From Rodentolepis nana (taxonomy: Eukaryota; Platyhelminthes; Cestoda; Cyclophyllidea; Hymenolepididae): a stretch of DNA of 63,162 nucleotides. A program made the position numbers and the translations under genes. Positions 24,140 to 34,800 of the stretch are shown in pieces. Every line of letters starts with the position of its first letter. Position 1 is the first letter of the stretch. The stretch covers positions 1 to 63,162 of the forward strand of contig UZAE01012059.1 of the NCBI GenBank assembly GCA_900617975.1, written 5' to 3'. The notes under the pieces were generated by a model. It saw nothing but the letters and a program-made list of their open reading frames with translations. It did not search any database and was not told the DNA's origin.

Positions 24140-25230
24140 TTCATCAATAGGTTGATTTTTCAAACTACATTAAGCCCAATGATACAAAATGATGATTTCC
24201 AAACTTTGCAAAAGGTCACTATATATTTAAAACAAACTTTCATAAAATACCAATTAATCTCACCAAATAATTTATATTAATTCAGTTATAGCTTATATGA
24301 ATCATATTATTTTAGATATTTTCTTAAATTTAATGAGCTAGATTAAATTTTGTTTAGGTAATTAATAGCCACATGAGCCCTTGTCTGTATAGTTATATAT
24401 TAATTTAGTTTAAGATTGAGAAGAGAGAACCTTTTTATTTAGACTTTGCTCCTTATTTCCAGAGATAATTGTTTATTTAATTTGAAATTTCCCTCTTTGT
24501 ACAACATTTTTTCTTTAAACAGAAAGCCTATTCTCAAACTCAAAATAAATTTACTTTGTTGATTTGAATCAAATTTCTACACTACAATTTTTTCAACCAA
24601 TGGCTCAACCTGTTCAGTAATTCTAAAGGTGCTGAAATTTATACTGGTTTCATTCATTTATCGGTTAAAATATGTAATCATTTATTCTCGTCCTTCCTGA
24701 TGAATGATGGCTCTAAATTATCTAGAGTTATTGAAATTCGACATCATTTTGAAAGTTATTTGAAACTATTGAGAACCGTGGAACCATAAACCAAAACGAA
24801 AGAAGGCAAAATTTGTATTTTTATTTGGTGTTATAATATTTCTGTTATGCTTTAATTTTATTTTGCCTAACTGTTGACTTTGAGAGCCATTTAAGTTTAA
24901 CTGAAATTTATTGCTTACTAAAGCAAGGCAAGGTGAACATAGCTACAAAAGGTCAGAGATTGCTGCAAAGAGCTTAGCAAAAATGGCTCATTTGGACTTC
25001 ATATTATTATTAAAGAATTGGACGAGCTTTTCAGGCAGCCTCAGAACTCTCCTTATCATCAAGATTGACTTAGCTTTTTACAAACGCTTGATCGACATGC
25101 CATTATAATAGCAGGCCCTTATCATTTATCTCAGTAATAACTCACGTGTAATGAAAAGGTATAAAGCCACTAGCTCTGAACTCTAACAGTAACTGCTTAT
25201 TCGGTTCGTTACTAAAGATTTGAGCTTTAT

Positions 25231-25233
<3 letters not shown>

Positions 25234-25273
<40 letters not shown>

Positions 25274-25530
25274 NNNNNNNNNNNNNNNNNNNNNNNNNNN
25301 NNNNNNNNNNNNNNNNNNNNNNNNNNNNNNNNNNNNNNNNNNNNNNNNNNNNNNNNNNNNNNNNNNNNNNNNNNNNNNNNNNNNNNNNNNNNNNNNNNNN
25401 NNNNNNNNNNNNNNNNNNNNNNNNNNNNNNNNNNNNNNNNNNNNNNNNNNNNNNNNNNNNNNNNNNNNNNNNNNNNNNNNNNNNNNNNNNNNNNNNNNNN
25501 NNNNNNNNNNNNNNNNNNNNNNNNNNNNNN

Positions 25531-25570
<40 letters not shown>
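25234..25570. repeat. Assembly gap flanked by (TA)n and (GT)n microsatellites
   Basis: (TA)n runs from about 25234 to 25273, then 257 N (25274-25530), then (GT)20 from 25531 to 25570. The gap most likely represents an unresolved TA/GT microsatellite, and its true length is unknown. Confidence 0.95.
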
Positions 25571-25573
<3 letters not shown>

Positions 25574-27954
25574 TATAATATAATATATAGGGTTTCCTTT
25601 CTATATAGCCACTCTCAGTTGAAGGAGTAGATTAACTTGGTAAAACAGCCTTAGAATTTTAAACATAAGCCTGTGTGAAAAGAGTTCTGAGCATATTTAT
25701 TATATATTACATGAATAGTTATGTAAGTAACACTAGGTTGTTCTGAAAATAGACGATTATCTGACTAATATATGATTTGGGTTAATTTTTTAAAGTAATA
25801 AATGTAACAGTGATACAAATCACTTATTTTTCAAGGCTATTTTATTCCCTTGAATAATAAAACACAATAATTTTTTTGACAATTTTAATGTCTGTTGAAA
25901 ACTTTTCATTGTTTATTGTAGGTAAAATCATTTCATAAACTTGATTAAATATAATGCTAAACATACAAGGTCAAAAATTCTAATTCCGGTGCTTTTCGCT
26001 TAGCTGGTCATTATGTTAATGACTGAATAAAGCGTAATATTAATAATTTTTTAATTTTATTTGCTTTCCATTTGTGACTTTTCATTGATTAAAATAGTGG
26101 TTCTTTATTCCGTTCTCTTTTCTCTCATCTCTATGTTTAATAATAAGAAGATTCCATACTTAGCTGTTTTAATTACAAATCTGTCTTTTTGTGCATTATG
26201 AACATATAAATATCCGCCATTGATGATGAAAGCATGTCTATGAGTGATATGCTTTTAGGCTGAAATAAAATCAAAAGGGATTGATTTGTGCCGAAATTAA
26301 AAGATGAAAATTTTCTATCATGATGTGAGCAATGTTCAACGTTACAACCTCAATGGAGTAATAAAAGTAGTTGACGCCACTAATATCACACCAATGCTCT
26401 ATTTTGGGGCAAAACATAAAGTAGCTGTTAATAAGATGCAAGAATTAGCTTAAATTTTCTTCAATTAAACCCAAGAAAACAGTATTAACTATCCTACTGA
26501 GAGCCAAATTTAGATGGAAAAGCTCTCGCATTTAGCCTTGATGCTTTCAATTATTTTCTCGTGACTAGTCCCAAAGTGGATAAGGGCGAATCGGGATTAA
26601 TGTGAAATATAATGAAAGATAATTTCACTGATTTGGTGAAATTCATTGATGGTGAATAAAAAAACGAATATTTTGATAAACTACGTGATATGTATTAAGG
26701 AAGATTAATTGATTCAGAAAGCTCACTGTATAATTTTGAGTGGTTCAACAGCACGTCCTTCTAAGGCGAGTGCACGTTCGAGTTTTGGAATGTTGAATCG
26801 TCTAAAAAATTATGACTGAACATTCAAAATCAGTCATGACAGATTTAATAGTAAGCATTGCTTCGATACCTCATGATTTGAGCAGTTCTAATCCATGTTA
26901 AGCCTTGATATCTCCCCCCCCCCCCACACCCATAGAACCAAAAATATTCTAATGGTTAACGAGAAATAGCAAATTTTATTAATTAGAAGAAATTGAGCGG
27001 ACCTTTGAGTTAGACTGCACAGGTACCATTACCTTTATAGCCTATTAAACTGACTGCTTGTTACCAAGAGATCAAATTTATTAGAACGTTGACGATTGAC
27101 CTCAAGTATGAATAAAATTATTCTACTAAAGGGATCACAGGGTCTTTAATGCACATCTATTTATTAAGCTAGAAATCAAACGAGTTAATCAATCAGATTC
27201 AGGAGCAAAGGAATTTGGATGGCGAAACGCTGCCTTAGTATCAATTAAATCTCATTCAGAGTTTAAGTTTATTGGGAACCACAAGTATTTCTTATTATTT
27301 TTTGTATTTACTTCAAAATGTTGGACTCACAACGTTGTTTGGCATCGATAGATGTATGTGATATATGATTATATGTACAAATTTATCTTGATGGAAAAGT
27401 AGACAAGAGATTTGCACACATCGCGTCCAAGTTACTGATAAGGAACAAATAAGATCCATAATTTTTTCGCAAGTTCATTTTACTGTTAGATCAAATCGTA
27501 ATTGAAGTTTACAGTCGGTTTTATTTTTAGTAATCAATAAGCATTTCTTCGTCTGACCTCATCGGTGTTACTTGAATTGGCAAGAGCTAATTTGAGGCTA
27601 CTTTATGAATAACTAAAACAGATATAAGAAAAGTTACGAAAAATTTTCTAGTCTAGATAATTAGGTCAGCCAAACCAACATTTTTCTTTAAAGTGCAGTT
27701 AAGTTATAATTTGACAGTTATTATACTCAATATTAAAATTCACGGCAATTTAAAAATGAATCTATTTAACATTTTACAAAAAATGATAATTTTTTGGCTT
27801 TGGAACACAACCCAGAATCGGATAGGGTTACTGATTGAAACACGTACTTCCATCATAAATTGTTCACTGATTTTGAATTAAAGTTTCCAGTTGTGACTTT
27901 TAATGGGTCCAAGTTAACGAAACGGACTCTATAAAAAAATTCAAACGGAAAATT

Positions 27955-28271
27955 TATTTATTTCAAATGGCAGACATTTGGATTGTTATCATTAGCCCTT
28001 TAGCTAACTTCAGGCTTTACAGAGGATGAGGGGGAACATCAAAGTGGCAAAAAGGTCGAGAGGGGGACAGAATAATGATTTGCAGATGTAAAAGAGACAG
28101 ACAGGCACAAAGGTTGAGTGAAAGGTAAGGCGAGATCTGCTGAAATGGGGGAATATGACATACAGTGGGGTGATGGAGGTTAGAAGTCAACTGCCGGTTA
28201 ATAGACTTTTTGCCGTATGAGTATACGTTGCTCAGGGTGCACCACGTGGAGATAAGTCAATCACACACCCC
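27955..28271 (-). mobile_element. SINE-like element, intergenic, with target-site duplication
   Basis: A reverse-orientation copy of about 317 bp. The plus strand starts TTATTTATTTCAAATGGCAG and ends at the head (GCACCACGTGGAGATAAGTC). The direct repeat TCAAACGGAA is at 27941-27950 and 28272-28281, extended by A[A/T]ATTT with one mismatch. The shared body (CATTAGCCCTTTAGC, GTAAAAGAGACAGACAG) aligns with the 21082-21418 copy. Confidence 0.85.
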
Positions 28272-28917
28272 TCAAACGGAATATTTGACCTATCTTCTTA
28301 TAGCAGAAAAGGAAATGTTTGAATAAAAAGATTTAAAAACTGTGCTTTATGGGAACTGTTTCAATATTGCGTCTCAATTTTATTAAGCAGGTAATTGAAA
28401 ATTTTTCATAACTCCAATTCCATCTTGAAAGCTAAATTACCCTGTTTGTCTGAGATTTGAACTCAAGGGAAACAGTGATTTATGGATGTATGCAACGAAG
28501 ATTTTTTTAATACATGCCTCGATAATCCCATGAAGAAGTGTCCACATTGATTTGAAATGAACGAAAAATTCACTTTTATTTTCCATGACTTGGTGTTTGT
28601 TACCAAAGCGGATTGCAGCACGAATAAGCCTTTACCTATCCACGGTTATTTTATGCCAAGATGCCCTCGTACGGAAAGGCTCCGAAGTTGGCTAAGCTGC
28701 CTCAACGGTAAAGAGGAAACAGAAGTCTGGCGGTGAGCATGCTTATTCAGGCCGTGTAGCTAACGCGGAGCTTATTCAGTGAATACACTTTTGACTATCC
28801 TGACCAAGTCTCTGGCGCTCACGACAGCACGAAGCATGAAATTCGTTGATTCCGCACTACAGTTAATACTGACAACTCTGATCCCCCCGCCCCCCCCCCC
28901 AAATCACGAATCAACAA

Positions 28918-28923
28918 TTTATT
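28918..28923 (-). terminator. Possible polyadenylation signal of the ATPase beta gene
   Basis: AATAAA on the minus strand, about 117 nt after the stop at 29040. The call rests on motif and distance only. Confidence 0.4.
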
Positions 28924-29039
28924 ATTATTTCATTATTGTTGAAATCAATAAGACACGATTACTTAAAACAAATGTAAATATATTGATTGAAATGATGAAC
29001 GAGGTACAAAGTGATATTCAATGAAAGAAGAATATATAA

Positions 29040-30143
29040 CTAAACGGATATAATGAATCCATATTCTTCATCTATATTCATATTTTCATATTTGCATTTA
29101 TAGAGAATAGTGCTACTAGGCCTTGGAACGAGAATGGCCAGAAATGGAGATTGAAAGTCCTTTTGATTTAGGTATGGAAAGGTCACCGTCAAAAAATATC
29201 CCCTATAATTTGACAATTAAATTAAAAGCGATTAATAAATTTAATTGAAAACGTGCACAAATTACTCACATTTCTGTTCCATTTTGTACAACCGAGGGAA
29301 AAAAGTTTACAGTCGGCGGGGATTCCACATTCTATGGAGAGCAGAAAATGGTACCAATGTATATCAAACAATTTTCAAATTTAATCAAGTACAACTTACT
29401 GTAGCAAAGCAATTAATAAGTATTTTATTGCCATCTATGTCAGGAAGATATCCGAAGACCTTTTAAAATTTAATGGTTTCGTGAACAATAGACTTTACCT
29501 TATTCATTTTCAGATAGATACAAAGAGAATTGTTGAGTGCCTTGGGATTTTGACAAGATCCAAGCACATCAGGAAGAAACTTACATGCTTTATGAAATTC
29601 ATCGTCCCCACGAATTTCAGTCTCAGAATTACAAATGGAACTTGAACGCTCATATTTTAACAGAAGCTCATTTGAGGCATTCACATACATTTCTATGTCA
29701 CTGGCTTTGATAGTGTGATACTTTGGGGATTCTTTACCAAAATCTAATTTTGGTAAAAAACTAAGACCTATTTAAAATTTATGTTTATTAAAACAGACAA
29801 ATTTGAATAGTGGTTAAATAAGAAACATGGGAAACAAGTTTGTCATTTTACCTGGGCCCTCTCCCAAAGGACATTCCTGACCAGTGAGAAAAGGAACTTT
29901 CTCATCAATTACAGCGTACAATACCAAAAGAATCAGACTCAAAAGAAATCCCAGGAGACAGGCATAATATATAGCATAATAAATTATAATTAGGACTAAA
30001 AAACTTTTATTTGTATAAGAGTTCATACCCCAGCTTAAAGGCTTTCTGTCTAGAAATGTACACTGTTTGGGATTGCATAAGAACAATCCAAATGATTGAA
30101 ATCCCTTAGTGAACGAGCGTGTAACCTCCTTAATGTTTTTCAT
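29040..30143 (-). CDS. ATP1B: Na+/K+-transporting ATPase beta subunit (divergent)
   Basis: This is the single-pass type II glycoprotein that assembles with the P-type alpha subunit and delivers it to the plasma membrane. Exons: 29852-30143 (with a likely 33-nt intron at 29996-30028), 29499-29743, 29400-29459, 29270-29331, 29040-29202; all phases agree and TAG ends the frame, giving about 262 residues. The cytosolic N-terminus has the family block CTFLDRKPLSW, followed after splicing by the membrane helix (VLIIIYYAIYYACLLGFLLS). The ectodomain keeps six cysteines in family order (CNSET, ACKFLP, GSCQ, SLCIYL, INCFA, YKCKY), expected to form three disulfides. SLCIYLKMNKVFGYLP matches the conserved KPCIIIKLNRVLGF region. 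Near the C-terminus, QKDFQSPFLAILV replaces the usual LQPLLAVQF-type block, and the YYPYYGK motif is lost. Human ATP1B1 is 303 residues. An AG three bases before the ATG could be a splice acceptor. Confidence 0.92.
29996..30028 (-). other. ATP1B: 33-nt mini-intron in the ATPase beta gene
   Basis: The segment starts GTATGA and ends TTTTTTAG on the minus strand. Its 33 nt carry no stop and keep the frame, so it could be translated as 11 extra residues (around MNSYTNKSF). Removing it joins SW directly to VLIIIYYAIYYACL, which matches the ungapped family consensus SW-x-I-x-x-F-Y, whereas retaining it breaks the start of the membrane helix. Confidence 0.65.
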
Positions 30144-31842
30144 CCCTTAAAATGTGGAGTGCGAAATGAGCAACCGACAAAGGTCAATAATTGTTATGTA
30201 TATTGAAAGATATAAACAATTGAATATTTTAAGAAATTCATCAATATATCATATGATCAACTTTATAAGGATTTGGCGTTGAGTTAAATGCTCATTTCTA
30301 GCAATAATTATTTTTTGCATAATGATATTCAAATGAATTTGTTTGACTATTTGGATTGAAAAGGTGAATAACCCTATAATACTGAGAGAATATAAATTAA
30401 GATTTCATATTTATTTAAAATTCTTATACTATTCAAATTCATTCATGTTTTGAAATCAGCCTCTTCCATTCAAACCAATTAAAACATGCGCAAACTATAA
30501 TATGTTAATTAGTGTAAATCGCACAAAAGTATAGTTAGAACTCTTACTGTTCTTCCTGTCTGTCTAAAATTCGGCTTTTAATACTTGCCTTAAACGGTTT
30601 TAGTAAAATTTGCTGCCTTTGAAAAATTATTTGCTTGATTTTAATGTTACTCGATAGGTCAAATCTACTATGGTGTTGCATGGCGTCATTCAAGCAAATT
30701 ACAGAAAGAATCCTAGCGAAGCCATTGTATAATCATTTATCTAGTATCGATTTTACAGAAATAAAGAAACATCCTCTCAGATTTTTGATATCTGGTCTGA
30801 AACCCTTTACCTTTTCCTAATTTGTTGTCTTTTAAGCAATCAATTTTAGCCATTTTGTACTAGTAGTAGATTAAGTCATAAACTAGTCTATTTGTGAAAA
30901 AATTTCTTATTATGTTTGAATTAATCTCAGCTCCTTGAAGTATTTGCAAAAGAAACAACATACAGAAAAACTTCCACTCTTCTTCATTCCGTTCACTCTA
31001 GCTTGATGTCCTTTGACGAATATTCCATGTTGCTTAACACCAACATTTTAGCTTGTCCTATGAGCTCGCTAGATTTTTGAATAATTAGTCATAAGGCTGA
31101 GCTTTTATCACATACGCTTCCTTCACTATCCCCAAGAGTTCAATATTAAGCAGAAGATCACCCTGTAGAATATTAAGACTGCATGGATTATATTGATACA
31201 CATTCAAAAGTAATATTGCCTCCAATGACGATTTTCATGTATTTTATTATTTATCTGCAGTTTAGCTTGTTTAACTCAAATGCCAAAGAACCTTTTACAT
31301 TATTGTTGAAGAAATGGAGATACTTGGTGATGACGCTACTGGCCAAAAGGGTCGTCTCGAATCTCCAAGACTTATGACTCACTCAAGATGAAAAATGTCA
31401 TAGACAGCAGATATTAGAAAAGACTAACATGCAATATTATCTATATACATTATTCATCGGCGGTTCAGGGAGTATTTGCACATGCTTTAACGTGAACTCC
31501 CTAGTGGATGCCAATCAACAAGAGGAGACATAAATGACACTTAGAGAAGATTTTTTCCATAAAATCGGAATATAATCAGTGACTTGATTCGTTTTATCCA
31601 TTCAATTATTGTGCTTTTGAATTAATTACCATATCACGTACACACTCCTTTCCAAGTTTAACCGTTAAGACAATTTACCATAATTTATTTGCCTCGATAC
31701 CAGAGGCATTCAACCGAGAAATTTATACAATAGATGAGATTTTTGTTGCAAAGGCATAAATTTTGAGAGGATACGAAGATGGGTAAAAGAAGTAAGATAA
31801 TTGTGTTAAACTCAGGTTAAAACATATTTACAAATTCACATC
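30144..31842. other. Intergenic region between the ATPase beta gene and the RhoGAP gene
   Basis: A 1.7-kb AT-rich stretch with no exon I can support. It should contain the ATP1B promoter and the ARHGAP 3' UTR. A minus-strand AATAAA at 31684-31689, about 154 nt past the ARHGAP stop, is a possible polyadenylation signal. The short ORFs at 30635-30820 and 31183-31377 lack any context. Confidence 0.5.
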
Positions 31843-34800
31843 TTAGTTGACGATACTTCCATCTTGGCCAAAATCTGAGACAACGGGGCTGCATAATTTA
31901 TCTAAAATGAGAACGTAAGTGTAATCGCTATTTATGCATTGCAGAATAGCCAGCATAACTATTCGCAGCTGAGAAATTATTAAAATATTGGTATAGTAAT
32001 ACCTTTTACGAAAATAATTTCTAAATTACCTTCAAGAGAAACGGTAGAGTAATTTGACGTAGGGATGGTGGCTGAAACAATGGTTTGCCTTTCATAAGAG
32101 GGTCGATTAAAATCAAGACTCGTTCTTGGCAAAGTTGTGCGTTTAGTTGGTCTAGTTATTGCAGATTCAGCTGTACGTGTAACAGAAGGCATAGTTACAA
32201 GTGAAGAGGTGGATTCAACATTCCTAAAATAGGAGATGTTTATTCAATGGTTATATACAATTGAAAGAGAAAGTAAAAAATCATATCCAATTACTTACGA
32301 ATCTTTAATTGAATACCGCAGAGGTCTTCCAATGGAGCTAGTCGGTCTTTTCTTGCGATCTTTGTCTACTTTAGCTAATAGGGGAATGGTTACTCTGTGC
32401 AGAGCCCTACTATTCAAATACCCAGGTGTTGTAGAACACTTCTTCCGGTAATTCGTCGATGACATCATAACTCCTTCCAAGGCTTGGGCGGGCTGGATTG
32501 TTGTTGCCACGGCACAAGCTTTAGTCATATTCTGGTCTAACACAGAGAGACTGGAGGTTGAGTGTCGTCTAAACACTGAGTTTCAAAATATTGATTAAAA
32601 TGCTATTTACTTGTTTTAAATAAGTAGAATGATCTTTTAAGAACTTACTATAAGCACCATTGCTTGACGTTGGTTTTGAAACTGATAACTCATCAGACTT
32701 TGCGGCAATTCCAGTAGCATTGTTCTGAGATGGGGCTGGAACTGTTACCTTTCCCATTGCACTTCTTGACTCATAAACAGACCGAACTCGGGCTAGTAAC
32801 TCTTCAACACAATTTTTACTACTATTCAGCGTTTGAATAGTGAAAAGGGTGTCATAGAGATCACCATGGATGGAAGATTTGTGCCCCTCTGCTTGAGAGT
32901 CAGCTTCAGTAACTTCTAGCATTGCACGACGCCATTCCATATGCTTTTGTTGAAGGATACTTCTTGGTGACTGCCGATTAGGAAGAGCTGGGTTTCTCTT
33001 GTCTTCCATGGTCTCAGGCTCTTCTAAAATAGAATATTTTAATATAAGCGATATTAATCCATAATTTATAAAAACTCATTGAATTTAGTTCACTTTAAAT
33101 GCAAACCCTTCTAATACCGCGGGAATTGAACTGGAACAATTATTTCATCCATTTATTGTGGGAAAAATCGCATTTCCCAGTCTTAATATGCTTCCCACCC
33201 AAAAGTCTATGATCATATCATCTTGTAAAAATTGTGAGAAGTAAAAACACCTAATTCAGCAATGTGAGTAAAACGAAGGTCTATTAAGTTAATATTTTTT
33301 GGGATCTCACGACTGCCATGCTAAGATTACTCTGGATGCTGAATATCATGCAATATTGTTTCCACTTTCCACCTTCTGGAAGAACCAATTGAAGTAAAAA
33401 TCAAACGAGTGACCCTTATAATTAAGTGATCTGTTAATAAGCTCTGGATAAAACGAATGAGGAATCATTCGATAAACCATTTGACTGAACTATGAACTTA
33501 GGAATGTAAACACCTCACCAATTAAGCACTGCACAATCCGAATACATTAGCAAATCACTTGGAGCTCATTGGTAGCATGAATTAATTTGTAAACCATTTG
33601 ATCATCTCACTGTAATTTATTGAGCCTACTTTAAGTGGAATTTTAATTACCTTACAAAGCGACCAAATCTTACAACTGTGACTTACCATACCTGAATTAT
33701 CGAGTTAAGAAAACAAGGTTATTGTGGTGACATTAAATTTCGATATATCTGCTTTATTAGCTAACCAAGCAACCAACCATCCTCTCCACTTATTGCTTAA
33801 ATCCGTATCGATAATGAATTTTGGTGGTGGTGGGGGAGGGGAGGGGTGGGGGTGGGTTGAGATGATTTTGGACGTTAACAAAATTATAATGACAAACAAC
33901 TCAATTTTCTTAATAGCGTATCCAGAAACTCAACCTTCCTATTATACCAGTAGCAACTTTGTGGTACTTTGGGCATCCTTACCAAGTACAGATATCTCCT
34001 CGTGTGTGAGACTTCGCGTTCTATCCAACCTAGGAGAAGTTTTCAAGTCCTTCGACTTGCGCATTAGCACGGGAGTTAGTGATCGTCCAGTCATGGGGAT
34101 TGGTTTGGCAATTTCATTAGTCTTGGAAGCAGTATTGCTCCTTCCACTTGGCGATTTGCCATGCTTTGAACGCAGTCGTTGGGGAAGATTTTTAAACGCC
34201 CTTGACTGCCTAATAATTTCATTCATTGCGCGAGCAGCGCGCTTTGTGTCACCAGAACTTAATAGACGAGTTGGAGTATTGGAGGTTAAAGGTTCCGAAG
34301 CGAGTGAAACTAAATGGTAAGAAACCCGCGCTTTAATCCGTGCTCATCAACTACGTCTAATTAAGCAATTTCGCAACTTACTTGACGTTTGAGTAAACTC
34401 TTCACTATCATCATTATCATCCAACATATCTACCAATTCACTATCGTTATCATCATCAGGATGGGAAAAGATTTCATTTGCATGAATAATAAGAAGCTCA
34501 ATGAGACCCTTATAGGCTCCTTGAAAGGCTAGCTGTGCTGGCCTAGAGAAAATAATTGCAATAAAATGCAACTACGGAAATCGTAAAAGTAGTGCAATAA
34601 CTAAAACTCACATGGAATAGCCATTAAGCTGACCTGGAACTGGTTGACAATCTAACGATGTAGTAGAAGGAATATCTTCAGAATTTTGCGGAGACGAATT
34701 AGGTGAATATGAGGGATTAAGAAGAGAAGGTCCAAAGATGATGGCCAAACTAGCAGGAGTCATTCGATTATGATGTGTGTGCTCTATCAATCGGCACAGA

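Larger units (their letters stand above)
24140..29039. other. Intergenic region between NPAT and the ATPase beta gene
   Basis: This 4.9-kb AT-rich region holds the NPAT promoter (unmarked), the microsatellite-bounded assembly gap, one SINE copy and the ATP1B 3' UTR. A stretch at about 28600-28870 is clearly less AT-rich than its surroundings, but has no open frame or repeat I can identify. I saw no other coding exon. The ORF at 24911-25108 lacks splice context. Confidence 0.55.

Noticed and set aside
25220..25630. 136-codon ORF across the N gap
   Set aside because: It is made of TA repeats, unknown bases and GT repeats.
33724..34320. 198-codon plus-strand ORF
   Set aside because: It overlaps the ARHGAP exon 33983-34309 on the opposite strand, where splice sites, phase and a basic conserved tail support the minus-strand reading.
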